45,714 nt of DNA from Syntrophobacterales bacterium (GCA_023229795.1 JALNYP010000007.1:34742-80455), one strand, 5' to 3'. Shown: positions 24,120 to 32,285, counted from the stretch's first letter. The notes: generated from the letters alone by a model not told the origin. Numbers and translations: made by a program.

Positions 24120-24135
24120 AGCAATTCTCGTACCA
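24120..24135 (-). promoter_or_regulatory. Sigma-54-type promoter of glnA
   Basis: On the minus strand the site reads TGGTACGAGAATTGCT. It matches TGGCAC-N5-TTGC[AT] with one mismatch and keeps the invariant GG and GC ten bases apart. The predicted start point is about 25 bases before the glnA ATG. Confidence 0.75.
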
Positions 24136-24372
24136 AAGAAAATTGGCAGTAAATTAAGAAACTTAGACAATTAGCGGTTTACATTATTGTCGATTTGTGG
24201 GAAAAATGATGACAAGTTTGTCAAGATTTTCCCGGGCGCCACCCCCTTTGCGGATTTCTCTTCTTAATCTAGTTAATATAATAATTGTTTAGAACGCAGG
24301 GAAGGGGCGCTGGATTTTAATGGGGAAAAACGGGGGAAGGGTGGGCACGGCCGTGAGAAAGGCCGCAATAAT

Positions 24373-24470
24373 GGCCCTGAGCGGCTCAGGGCCTCTCCAT
24401 CGCCACGCCTGAAAGGGGAGGAGGGGAGAGGGGGGAACCTTCGAAAAACGTTCCCCGCCTCCTCTCCAAA
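24373..24470 (-). terminator. Paired hairpin terminator region of the FMN glutamate-synthase-like gene
   Basis: One perfect palindrome (GGCCCTGAG CGG CTCAGGGCC spaced across 24373-24393) and a second long hairpin at about 24424-24468 (GGAGAGG...GGGGAAC pairing with GTTCCCC...CCTCTCC) lie just after the stop at 24491. Poly-T tails are poor, so this may act as a stabiliser as well as a terminator. Confidence 0.6.
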
Positions 24471-24490
24471 TGATGGTTTAGAGTTGTCAG

Positions 24491-26068
24491 TTAGCGGCGA
24501 TAGCCCAGGATTTTCTCCACTTCGGCCGCATCCGAGTCCATGATGTAGGGGATGCCCGAGACCTTGGCGGCTTCTTCGGTTAACGCCGTCAAGTCGTTCC
24601 GGTCGATATACTGCAAGGCGAACTTCCGGCTGCCGGCCATTAACTGCTGCAGGCCCTGGGTCATGCGGCTCAGGTAGCTGTACATGCCGATGGCCCCGGC
24701 CGGGATGCGGCCGTATTCGCCCAGGGGATAATCCCGGCGGATGACCGCGGCCTCGGCGAAGTGTTCCAGGTAGGCCTCTTTACAATCGGTTTCTTCCCGC
24801 AGACACTCCTGCTCCAGCTTCCGTCCCTCGTTGGTGCCCACCATGGCCGCGGTCATGATGGACCGGCCCATGCATACCAGCTTGACGTACGGCGCGCCCA
24901 GGGCCAGGCCCTTAAAGACGTGGTCTTCCAGGGAGAGGCCGCCGGCGATGGCGCAGGTCGGCACGAACCGGCCCTGTTGCTTCAGGTAATTCAGGTACTC
25001 ATAGAGCAAAGATTCGATATATACGGTAGGAATGCCCCATTCGTTCATCATGCGCCAGGGGCTCATGCCGGTGCCGCCGCCGGCGCCGTCCACGGTGAGC
25101 AGGTCGATCTTGGCCTCGGACGCGAATTTTACCGCCCGGGCCAGGTCCGCGGGCCGGTAAGCCCCGGTCTTTAAGGAGACCCGTTTGGCGCCCACCCGGC
25201 GCAGGTGCTCGATGGTCTTATAGAAATCGTCTTCGTCCACCATACCGACGCGGGAATGGCGCTCGAATTCCTTGATGCCCTTGGCCTGATACCGCTCTTC
25301 CGTGGTGGCGTCATAAGGGTCGGGGAGCACGATGTAACCCCGGCTCCTCAGGAGATGGGCCCGCTCCAGGGTGTGCAGTTTGACTTCGCCGCCGATATTC
25401 TTGGCGCCCTGGCCCCATTTGAGCTCGAAGAACTCGACGCCGAGCTTCTCAATGACGTACTCGGGGACCCCCAGGCGGCCGTCTTCCACGTTGGCCTGGA
25501 CAATAATGTCGCCTTTGCCGTTGTGCCAGTTTTTGAAGATCTTGACCCGGCGCTCCATCTCCGGCGAGCGGATTACCCGGCCGCCTTTGATCTCGGCGTT
25601 AGGGTCCATGCCGCAGACGTTTTCACCGCAGACGATGATGATGCCGCTGATAGCCGCGCCGATGGCCATGGATTCCCAGTGAACCCGGGCGATTTCCGTG
25701 GAGCCCAGGGCCCCGGTGAAGCACGGAAAAGAGAGTTTGACCTTATTGGTGACGCCGATTTCCACGCCGGTGTCCACTGCGGGAAAGATGGCCACATCCG
25801 AGTCGGCCTTGGCGCCCACCGCGCCGACACAGGTCCCCTGGATATTGAAGTGGGAGAAATCGACCGGATAGTCTTTATCGCCGCCGGCAGTGACATTACC
25901 GAAGGGTTGAGGGTAAAGCATCTCCCGGCCCCGGATGGCGGACCGGCCGATCTCACAGGGGCCGGGGCAGCTATCCAGGCAGGTGACACAGATGCCGGAA
26001 CCCGGGGCGGGCTTCACCCGGTTCTTGGTTAAGGTGGCGGGGCTGCGATTAGGGCTGCTCAGGGACAT
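24491..26068 (-). CDS. FMN-binding glutamate synthase-family protein with N-terminal iron-sulfur motif
   Basis: The protein is 525 residues from the ATG at 26068 (AAAGGAG site eight bases upstream); a GTG at 26077 overlaps that site. An N-terminal Cys set (CVTCLDSCPGPC, about residues 29-40) suggests an iron-sulfur cluster. The barrel shows KWGQGAKNIGGEVK, LTVDGAGGGTGMSP (FMN-phosphate loop) and IAGGLSLEDHVFKGLALGAPYVKLV. It is the third GltB2-like protein in the island and the only one with a complete GGTG loop apart from 17079-18626. It lacks glutaminase and GXGXG parts. It could be an ammonia-dependent glutamate synthase or act on another substrate. A sigma-54-type promoter lies upstream and a divergent XRE regulator follows. 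Confidence 0.85.
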   Translation of the reverse strand: MSLSSPNRSPATLTKNRVKPAPGSGICVTCLDSCPGPCEIGRSAIRGREMLYPQPFGNVTAGGDKDYPVDFSHFNIQGTCVGAVGAKADSDVAIFPAVDTGVEIGVTNKVKLSFPCFTGALGSTEIARVHWESMAIGAAISGIIIVCGENVCGMDPNAEIKGGRVIRSPEMERRVKIFKNWHNGKGDIIVQANVEDGRLGVPEYVIEKLGVEFFELKWGQGAKNIGGEVKLHTLERAHLLRSRGYIVLPDPYDATTEERYQAKGIKEFERHSRVGMVDEDDFYKTIEHLRRVGAKRVSLKTGAYRPADLARAVKFASEAKIDLLTVDGAGGGTGMSPWRMMNEWGIPTVYIESLLYEYLNYLKQQGRFVPTCAIAGGLSLEDHVFKGLALGAPYVKLVCMGRSIMTAAMVGTNEGRKLEQECLREETDCKEAYLEHFAEAAVIRRDYPLGEYGRIPAGAIGMYSYLSRMTQGLQQLMAGSRKFALQYIDRNDLTALTEEAAKVSGIPYIMDSDAAEVEKILGYRR

Positions 26069-26142
26069 ATTTTGCACTCCTTTGGGTTGGTTTCTTAACC
26101 ATCAAGGGTGCGGTAAGGACAGCAGGTAAACCGAATAATTTA

Positions 26143-26158
26143 TGCAAGAAATAAACCA
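26143..26158 (-). promoter_or_regulatory. Sigma-54-type promoter of the FMN glutamate-synthase-like gene
   Basis: On the minus strand the site reads TGGTTTATTTCTTGCA, keeping TGG, N5 and TTGCA with GG and GC ten bases apart; the CAC half-block is replaced by TTT. It lies 75-90 bases before the ATG. Confidence 0.6.
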
Positions 26159-26295
26159 ATTGACGGAAAAAGCTGATTTAAGAGAGAAGACAGATAGTTA
26201 TGCAGAAAGGCTGTGGATTTAAAGGTTAATAATTATACATACTTGTTAGTTTTACTAATATATTGCCCCAAAAATGTTAAATGTCAAGCTGATAA

Positions 26296-26310
26296 TTAAG
26301 TACTACTTAA
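26296..26310. promoter_or_regulatory. Perfect palindrome TTAAGTA-C-TACTTAA, candidate operator
   Basis: TTAAGTACTACTTAA is a perfect 7-1-7 palindrome in the divergent region. It lies 40 bases upstream of the -35 box of the regulator gene and about 140 bases upstream of the sigma-54 site. It is a plausible binding site for the XRE domain encoded next to it. Confidence 0.45.
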
Positions 26311-26349
26311 AGTGAGCCGCCTCAAGCTCTGGGGTTTGCGCCGTTTCCC

Positions 26350-26378
26350 TTGACGTAGGATGATGATATCCTTAAGAT
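26350..26378 (+). promoter_or_regulatory. Sigma-70-type promoter of the KaiC/XRE/cupin gene
   Basis: TTGACG (26350-26355) and TAAGAT (26373-26378) are separated by 17 bases. The predicted start is near 26385, about 27 bases before the ATG at 26412. Confidence 0.65.
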
Positions 26379-26411
26379 ATTGAAAAAAGGCTATTCGGGC
26401 CGGGAGAAGTG

Positions 26412-27710
26412 ATGGCTGAAAAACAACGGGTGCCCTCCGGGGTCAGCCGCCTGGACATGCTCTTAGGAGGATTGTTCATCGGGGACAATGTGGTCTGGCA
26501 TGATGACGCCGGCAGTCTGGCGCCCGTCTTTTGCCTCAATTTCCTCCAAGCCTCCCAACTGCAAGAGAGACCCATTATCTACGTTAGTTTTGATCGCTCC
26601 CCCAAAAATCTGCTGGACAAGCTGGGGAATCTGGCGAATTATCCCGGCCTCATCATCCTGGACTGCTTTACCAACGGCAAGGGCGGCGGCTCCGACTTCT
26701 TTCTCAAGTTTTATGATGAACCGGAGACCGAATCACCCTGCCGCATCATCAAGATAGAGGAACCCCGCCAACCCCAGGAATTCATGGATCACCTCTATAA
26801 GGTGCATGGGTCTCTTCAAGGCGACGTCCGTTTTATCTTTGAAAGCCTCACCGGCATGCAGGAACTCTGGGGCAGCGAAGACCGGCTCCTGAGCTTTTAT
26901 GCCCATTCCTGTCCCCGGCTGTACGACTTGAACACCATTGCTTACTGGGTCCTCGAAAAGAACGCCCACTCCTCCCGGTTTCGGGCCCAGATCAACCAGA
27001 TCGCCCAGGTGGCCATCGAGTTGACCATCAAGCGCGGCAGCACCTCCCTGACTATCCTGAAGGCGGAAAACCGCAGTCCCGAAGAATTTCATAAACCGCA
27101 TAACTATTGGACCAAGGACCTCACCGTGGTTTTTGAGGATGAACGGGGCACCGGCGGCCGCATTGAGTTGGGGCTGCGGCTCAAGGAATTCCGGCTGCGG
27201 CGGGGTCTGTCCCAGACCGAACTGGCCAAGCTGGTGGGCGTCACCGCCAGCACCATTTCCCAGGTGGAGAGCAATCTTATCTACCCTTCGCTCCCGGCTC
27301 TGATGAAAATGGCGGAGGCCTTGTCAGTGGACCTTACCTCTTTCTTTGAGGATCGCCAGGAAGGGGCCAGCCGCCTGATTTTTACCGCCGCGGACGCGGT
27401 TGAGGTGAAATTTCCCAATATGCCCAACGGCCAGGTGCAGGCCCGGCTCTTGTATCCGGTGGACTTCGAGGTCAAGGCTGAGCCGTATATTATTGAAATT
27501 AAGCCCAAGTCCACGTTACCGGCGCACTTTTTCTTCCATAAAGGCGAAGAAATAGGCTATGTCTTATCGGGCCGGTTGCAGGTGCGGGTGGGCAAAGGGG
27601 TGCATAACCTGAAAACCGGGGACGTCATATACCTGACCTCGGAAGTCCCTGGCGAATGGCGCAACCCCGGCCCCGCGGTGGCCCGGCTGCTCTGGGTCAA
27701 AGTGAAATAG
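26412..27710 (+). CDS. Three-domain regulator: degenerate KaiC/RecA-like domain, XRE helix-turn-helix, cupin
   Basis: A 432-residue protein (GGGAG site before ATG 26412). Residues 1-235 follow the KaiC-like opening (GVSRLDMLLGGLFIGDNVVWHDD) and later KaiC strands (IYVSFDRSPKNLLDKLGN, VRFIFESLTGM). The P-loop is lost: DDAGSLAP stands where GPPGxGKT would be, so ATP binding is doubtful. Residues 250-305 are an XRE DNA-binding domain (RLKEFRLRRGLSQTELAKLV, VTASTISQVESN). Residues 330-432 are a cupin (HFFFHKGEEIGYVLSGRLQV, LKTGDVIYL), as in XRE-cupin small-molecule regulators. Position divergent from a GOGAT-like gene suggests nitrogen or amino-acid control. The triple fusion is unusual; the effector is unknown. 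Confidence 0.85.
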   Translation: MAEKQRVPSGVSRLDMLLGGLFIGDNVVWHDDAGSLAPVFCLNFLQASQLQERPIIYVSFDRSPKNLLDKLGNLANYPGLIILDCFTNGKGGGSDFFLKFYDEPETESPCRIIKIEEPRQPQEFMDHLYKVHGSLQGDVRFIFESLTGMQELWGSEDRLLSFYAHSCPRLYDLNTIAYWVLEKNAHSSRFRAQINQIAQVAIELTIKRGSTSLTILKAENRSPEEFHKPHNYWTKDLTVVFEDERGTGGRIELGLRLKEFRLRRGLSQTELAKLVGVTASTISQVESNLIYPSLPALMKMAEALSVDLTSFFEDRQEGASRLIFTAADAVEVKFPNMPNGQVQARLLYPVDFEVKAEPYIIEIKPKSTLPAHFFFHKGEEIGYVLSGRLQVRVGKGVHNLKTGDVIYLTSEVPGEWRNPGPAVARLLWVKVK

Positions 27711-27869
27711 TGCGGTTGCTGGTTTCCGGGTCCCGTTTACGGTTAAAATTACCCTAAGACTTGAGTAAACGATCTGCTTTCCATAGCTTGGTAGCATCTG
27801 ACCTGCTATCCGGAGCAGACCAACGCCTGGCAGCCTGATAACGCCGCCAGGCTGGCCTAGCGCTCTTCT

Positions 27870-29585
27870 ATGGCAAATGCGAACACTGAGACGCAGGGCT
27901 ACCGGTTCCCCTTTCTTCAGGGGATTTTGCCCATAAAGCCGTCCCAGGTGCCCGCTGACCTCGTGGCGGGCCTCACTCTGGCCGCCTTGAACATACCCCA
28001 GGCCATGGGCTACACCAGGATCGCCGGCATGCCGGTGATCACCGGCCTCTATGCCATCCTCATCCCTATGACCCTGTTCGCGGTGTTCGGGTCCTCCCGG
28101 CACCTGGTGGTGGGGGCCGATTCCGCCACTGCGGCCATCCTCGCCGCGGGCCTCACGGGCCTGGCGGTCACGGGCTCGTCCGAATACGTGGCCCTGTGCG
28201 GTCTGCTGGCCCTCATGGCGTCGGGGTTCCTCATGATCGCCCGTCTCATTGGCCTGGGCTTCCTGGCGGACTTTCTGTCCCGCACCGTGCTTGTGGGGTT
28301 CCTGACCGGGGTGGGCATCCAGGTGTCCTTGGGGCAAATCGGCGGGATGCTGGGGCTGCCCCAGGGCGGGCAGAGCCCGGTGCACCATCTTTTCTACGCG
28401 CTGCAGCATCTTCACCAGACGAACTTTTACACTCTGGCCACGGCCGGGGTTGTCCTGGCGATTATCCTGGGGTGCCGAAAAATCTCCCGAAGAATTCCCG
28501 GAGCGCTCATTGCCGTGGTCGGCGCTATCGCGGTGAGCTGGGCTGTTGGTCTGGGTGCCCGCGGCGTGGCCGTCCTGGGGGCGGTTCCCACCGGCTTGCC
28601 GGGATTGGGCCTGCCTCAGGTGCATTTGAACCCCGATCTCCTGATGGACCTTTTGCCCGTGGCTTTTTCCATTTTTGTGGTTATCCTGGCTCAGAGCGCC
28701 GCCACCTCCCGGGCCTACGCAGCCTGCAAAAACGAGCCTTTCAGCGAGAACCGGGACCTGGTGGGTTTAAGCCTCGCCAACCTTGGGGCCGGGCTCTCCG
28801 GCGCCTTCGTGGTCAACGGCAGCCCCACCGCCACGGAGATGGTGGACAGGGCCGGCGGTCACAGCCAGTTGGCCCAGATCACCAGCAGCCTCATCGTCCT
28901 TCTGGTGCTGCTTTTTCTGACCGGTCCTTTAGCTTACCTGCCGCGCGCGGTGTTGTCCGCGGTGGTCTTCCTCATCTGCATGGATCTCATAGACGTCAAG
29001 GGGATGCGCCGGATCTACCGGGAGCGTTCCTGGGAATTTTGGGTGGCCCTGATCACCACCGTTACCGTGGTCCTCGTTGGGGTGGAGCAGGGCATCCTCC
29101 TGGCCATGTTCCTGTCGCTGGTCAGTCACACCCGACACGGGTACCGGCCGAAAAACGCGCTCATCGTGCCGGCCGAACCGGAGGGTTGGAAAGCCCAACC
29201 GTTGCACACCCCGGTCCAGATGCTGCCGGGCCTGCTCATCTATCGGTTCACCCACGGCATGTATTATGCCAATGCCGAACTCCTTTTCCGGCAGGTCACC
29301 ACTCTGGTGAACCAGGCCCAACCGCCGCTGGCCTGGTTCTGCATCGCAGCCGCGGCGGTGGATGATATCGACTTTACCGCGGCCGCCACCTTGCGTTCCC
29401 TCTATGCCTTCCTGAAAGACCACGGCATCAGACTGGTTTTCATCGAGGTCTCGAACGAGGTCATGGCAGAGTTGGAGCGCTCCGGGCTTATTAACTTGAT
29501 CGGGGCAGACGCCTTCTATGCTACCGCGGGTGAGGTGATGCAGGCCTATAAGGCGTCCAAAAGCTCGGATGAATCGAAGCGATAA
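27870..29585 (+). CDS. SulP-family anion transporter with C-terminal STAS domain
   Basis: A 571-residue membrane protein. Residues 25-425 hold about ten to twelve hydrophobic helices with SulP landmarks ADLVAGLTLAALNIPQAMGY, GLYAILIPMTLFAVFGSSRH and NGSPTATEMVDRAGGHSQLA. Residues 443-560 are a STAS domain (VDDIDFTAAATLRSLYAF, LVFIEVSNEVMAELERSGL). SulP proteins carry sulfate, bicarbonate or other anions, often with sodium or protons. Sulfate uptake would suit the inferred sulfur-metabolising anaerobe, but bicarbonate is equally possible. No good Shine-Dalgarno site precedes the ATG. A 7-base stem hairpin (GCCTGGC ... GCCAGGC) lies 20-45 bases upstream. Monocistronic. Confidence 0.92.
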   Translation: MANANTETQGYRFPFLQGILPIKPSQVPADLVAGLTLAALNIPQAMGYTRIAGMPVITGLYAILIPMTLFAVFGSSRHLVVGADSATAAILAAGLTGLAVTGSSEYVALCGLLALMASGFLMIARLIGLGFLADFLSRTVLVGFLTGVGIQVSLGQIGGMLGLPQGGQSPVHHLFYALQHLHQTNFYTLATAGVVLAIILGCRKISRRIPGALIAVVGAIAVSWAVGLGARGVAVLGAVPTGLPGLGLPQVHLNPDLLMDLLPVAFSIFVVILAQSAATSRAYAACKNEPFSENRDLVGLSLANLGAGLSGAFVVNGSPTATEMVDRAGGHSQLAQITSSLIVLLVLLFLTGPLAYLPRAVLSAVVFLICMDLIDVKGMRRIYRERSWEFWVALITTVTVVLVGVEQGILLAMFLSLVSHTRHGYRPKNALIVPAEPEGWKAQPLHTPVQMLPGLLIYRFTHGMYYANAELLFRQVTTLVNQAQPPLAWFCIAAAAVDDIDFTAAATLRSLYAFLKDHGIRLVFIEVSNEVMAELERSGLINLIGADAFYATAGEVMQAYKASKSSDESKR

Positions 29586-29731
29586 CTGGCGGGAGGGGCC
29601 GGGGTCTCGCTGGCTATACCGTGGGCAAGCTCTTATAAATGAAGATTTTCGACGCCCATCAGGCTATAATATATAAAAGTTGATAAATTTATTACCTTTT
29701 CATCCCCCAAGGCCAACAACTGAAGATTGCC

Positions 29732-30496
29732 ATGAAGACGCGCCTCGACCAACTGCTGGTGGCCCGGGGTCTGGCCAAGAGCCGGGCCCAGGCCCAGGCC
29801 CTGATCCTGGCCGGGCAGGTGCTCGTGGAGGGTCTGGCCGTGCCCAAGGCCGGCAGCCCGGTGCCCGAGGCGGTTCAGGTCAGCGTGAAGGAACTGCCCC
29901 CTTTTGTCAGCCGGGGCGGGGAGAAACTGGCCGGGGCCCTGGATCATTTTCAGGTCAACCCCGCGGGCAAAGTGGCTCTGGATACCGGGGCTTCCACCGG
30001 CGGCTTCACCCACTGCCTCCTGTCCCGGGGGGCCCGGAAGGTCTATGCCGTGGACGTGGGCTATGGCCAACTGGACACTACCTTAAGGCGCGATCCCCGG
30101 GTAGTGGTGCTGGAGCGGGTGAACATCCGGCACCTGGCCAAAGATGCCATCCCCGAACCCATCGAGTTGGCCACCCTGGACCTGTCCTTCATCTCCCTCA
30201 CCCTGGTGCTGCCGAAAATCCTGGAGTGGCTCGCGCCCCGGGGAGAAATCCTGGCTATGGTAAAACCCCAATTCGAAGTCGGCAAAGGCCAGGTGGGCAA
30301 GGGCGGAGTGGTGCGGGACCCGTTCCTCCAGCAGGAGGCGGTGCAGAAGGTGGCCGCCGCGGCCGCCGCCTTGGGGCTGCAGGTGAGCCCGGGGTTTCCT
30401 TCGCCTCTGAAGGGTCCCAAGGGGAATCAGGAATATTTTCTATATCTTATCCGCCAGGACGAGTCGCCGGAAGCTATTGACAAGCCTCTTAACTGA
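29732..30496 (+). CDS. tlyA: TlyA-family rRNA methyltransferase / hemolysin-like protein
   Basis: A 254-residue protein. Residues 1-60 are an S4 RNA-binding domain (RLDQLLVARGLAKSRAQAQ, LILAGQVLVEG). An FtsJ-type methyltransferase fold follows: SRGGEKLAGAL, SAM loop LDTGASTGGFT, VYAVDVGYGQLD, LDLSFISL and VKPQFEVGK, giving the K-D-K layout of 2'-O-methyltransferases. TlyA proteins methylate cytidines in 16S and, in some species, 23S rRNA. The older name hemolysin A refers to a side effect. Start at ATG 29732. A small hairpin lies downstream near 30550. It is the first of a cluster of unrelated housekeeping genes on the plus strand. Confidence 0.93.
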   Translation: MKTRLDQLLVARGLAKSRAQAQALILAGQVLVEGLAVPKAGSPVPEAVQVSVKELPPFVSRGGEKLAGALDHFQVNPAGKVALDTGASTGGFTHCLLSRGARKVYAVDVGYGQLDTTLRRDPRVVVLERVNIRHLAKDAIPEPIELATLDLSFISLTLVLPKILEWLAPRGEILAMVKPQFEVGKGQVGKGGVVRDPFLQQEAVQKVAAAAAALGLQVSPGFPSPLKGPKGNQEYFLYLIRQDESPEAIDKPLN

Positions 30497-30593
30497 ATTT
30501 AATATTTAAGTCGAAAGGCAATCTAACTAGAAAAAATATAACCTGCTGATTTTCCCGCCCTGGGCGGAAAACTTTCAGGTTGGGAGCAAACGT

Positions 30594-31439
30594 ATGGAAA
30601 ATCGCATCAAGACCGTGCTGCTGCTGGCCGGCATGACCGCGTTCCTTATCCTCATGGGCCGGCTGCTGGGCGGCCGCAGCGGCATGTACATCGCTTTTAT
30701 CCTGGCCCTGGCCATGAACTTCTTCAGCTACTGGTTTTCCGATAAAATCGTGCTGAAGATGTACGGCGCCCAGGAAGTGACCCCCGCGGACGCCCCGCAG
30801 TTGCACCAGATCGTGAACGAACTGGCCCATGAGGCCGGCATCCCCATGCCCCGGGTCTACATCATCCCCGATGACTCGCCCAACGCCTTTGCCACGGGCC
30901 GCAACCCCGAGCACGCCGCAGTGGCGGCCACCCAAGGCATCCTGCGCCTGCTCACCCCGACCGAACTCAAAGGGGTGCTGGCACATGAGATCGGCCACGT
31001 GCGCAACCGGGATATCCTCATCTCTACCATCGCGGCCACCATGGCCGGGGCCATCATGATCCTGGCGGATATGGCCCGGTTCGGGGCGATCTTCGGCGGC
31101 AGCCGCGACGACAACGAAGGCGGCGGCATTATCGGCGTCCTGGTGATGTCCATCATCGCGCCCATCGCGGCCATGCTCATCCAGATGGCCATCTCCCGGT
31201 CCCGGGAATATCTGGCGGATGAGACCGGCGCGCATCTGGCCCACAATCCCGAGTCCCTGGCGCGGGCCCTGGAGAAACTCTCCCTGGGGGTGCAGCGGGC
31301 CCCCATGGACGCCAGCCCGTCCACGGCCCACATGTTCATCGTCAACCCGCTGACGGGCAGCAGCCTCATGAACCTCTTCAGCACGCACCCCCCCATCGAA
31401 GAGCGGGTGGCGCGCCTCAGGGCCATGCGCAGTTATTAA
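30594..31439 (+). CDS. htpX: HtpX-family membrane zinc protease
   Basis: A 281-residue M48 membrane protease. Two hydrophobic helices (about residues 7-45) precede the catalytic part with VLAHEIGHVRNRD (zinc ligands His131 and His135, catalytic Glu132) and a further ligand Glu in SREYLADETGAHL (about 205). Two more helices lie around residues 145-165 and 180-200. It degrades misfolded membrane proteins, acting beside FtsH. The N-terminal IPDDSPNAFATGRNPEHAAV segment is family-typical. The start has a GGGAG site nine bases upstream. A hairpin terminator follows at 31470. The zinc-binding motif is complete, so the enzyme should be active. Confidence 0.95.
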   Translation: MENRIKTVLLLAGMTAFLILMGRLLGGRSGMYIAFILALAMNFFSYWFSDKIVLKMYGAQEVTPADAPQLHQIVNELAHEAGIPMPRVYIIPDDSPNAFATGRNPEHAAVAATQGILRLLTPTELKGVLAHEIGHVRNRDILISTIAATMAGAIMILADMARFGAIFGGSRDDNEGGGIIGVLVMSIIAPIAAMLIQMAISRSREYLADETGAHLAHNPESLARALEKLSLGVQRAPMDASPSTAHMFIVNPLTGSSLMNLFSTHPPIEERVARLRAMRSY

Positions 31440-31469
31440 GGCTGGAAGGGCAAAATCGTTTCATGATAT

Positions 31470-31503
31470 AAAGGGTCATCTGTCCCGCACAGGTGGCCCT
31501 TTG
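31470..31503 (+). terminator. Hairpin terminator of htpX
   Basis: AAAGGGTCATCTGT (from 31470) pairs with ACAGGTGGCCCTTT through G-U and one mismatch, loop CCCGC, followed by a short T run. It lies about 30 bases after the htpX stop. Confidence 0.6.
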
Positions 31504-31553
31504 TTATGAGTTTCCGGGCGCATAAGTATGCAGAGAAGCTAAGGAGAGCAACC

Positions 31554-32285
31554 ATGGTCTCAAGGCGAATCATCCTGATGTCCCTATGTTGCCTGATATT
31601 GCTGGCGGCTCCCGCCCGGGCCGGGCAGGCCCTGCTGATGCAAGGCATGGAGGCCCAGAAGGCGGGCCGCCATGAGCAGGCCCTGAAACTCTTGAATCAG
31701 TATATAGAAAAATATCCCCAGGTAGGCGACGCCTGGTATTACCGGGCTTTGGCCTTACAAAGTCTGAATCGTGATCAGGATGCCCTGGCTAGCGTCGATA
31801 AGGCCCTGGTGGATAACCCCGGCAATATCAAGTACCTCATGGCCAAGGGCGCCATCCTGGCGAAACTGGAGCGGCGCCCGGAGGCCATCCTGATTTTTTC
31901 CCAGGTCATGAAATGTGACCCCAGGAACCCCGAGGCCTGCAAGGAACGGGGTGATTGCCTGGCTCAGGAAGGCCAGTTCACCGAAGCCATCGCTGACCTC
32001 GACCGGGCGGCCCGGCTGAACCCGGTGGACCCCTGGGTGTTCAACAAGCGGGGCCTGGCCTGGTTTTGCCAGGGCGACTATAAAAAGGCGGTGGACGATT
32101 TCTCCACTGCCATCCGGCTTAAACCCGACCTGGCGCTCTCCTATTTTTTCCGGGGCAATATCTACCGGCATCACCTGAAGGAACAGGACAAAGCCATCGC
32201 CGATTACCAGGAGGGTTGCCGTCTGGGGAGTCCCCTCTGTTGCCAGGAATTGGAAAAAATGGGCGTCACCCCGGCCAAAAAATAG
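31554..32285 (+). CDS. Secreted or periplasmic TPR-repeat protein
   Basis: The protein is 243 residues from ATG 31554 (AAGGAG site eight bases upstream); the frame from 31506 has no such site and would bury the signal peptide. Residues 1-23 form a signal peptide (IILMSLCCLILLAAPARA). The rest is tetratricopeptide repeats: QGMEAQKAGRHEQALKLLNQ, AWYYRALALQSLNRDQDAL and at least four more helix pairs, the last ending with EQDKAIADYQEGCRLG. TPR solenoids bind other proteins; the partner is not readable. It follows htpX with its terminator between, so the genes may be separate. Cys near the end of the signal could allow a lipobox, but the pattern is poor. Confidence 0.85.
   Translation: MVSRRIILMSLCCLILLAAPARAGQALLMQGMEAQKAGRHEQALKLLNQYIEKYPQVGDAWYYRALALQSLNRDQDALASVDKALVDNPGNIKYLMAKGAILAKLERRPEAILIFSQVMKCDPRNPEACKERGDCLAQEGQFTEAIADLDRAARLNPVDPWVFNKRGLAWFCQGDYKKAVDDFSTAIRLKPDLALSYFFRGNIYRHHLKEQDKAIADYQEGCRLGSPLCCQELEKMGVTPAKK

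Larger units (their letters stand above)
24085..24490. other. Intergenic region upstream of glnA, 406 bases
   Basis: It holds the glnA ribosome site and leader, the sigma-54-type promoter at 24120-24135, an AT-rich stretch (24140-24300) suited to activator binding, and the terminator hairpins of the upstream gene at 24373-24470. No gene is seen. Confidence 0.5.
26069..26411. other. Divergent regulatory region, 343 bases
   Basis: No gene. It separates the minus-strand FMN glutamate-synthase-like gene from the plus-strand KaiC/XRE/cupin regulator. It contains a GG-N10-GC promoter for the former, a perfect palindrome, and a sigma-70-type promoter for the latter, each listed separately. Composition is AT-rich from 26200 to 26300. 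Confidence 0.55.

Noticed and set aside
24347..24470. Possible CRISPR-like or tandem repeat array after the FMN gene
   Set aside because: Only two unrelated hairpins, no repeated unit with spacers; read as terminator structure.
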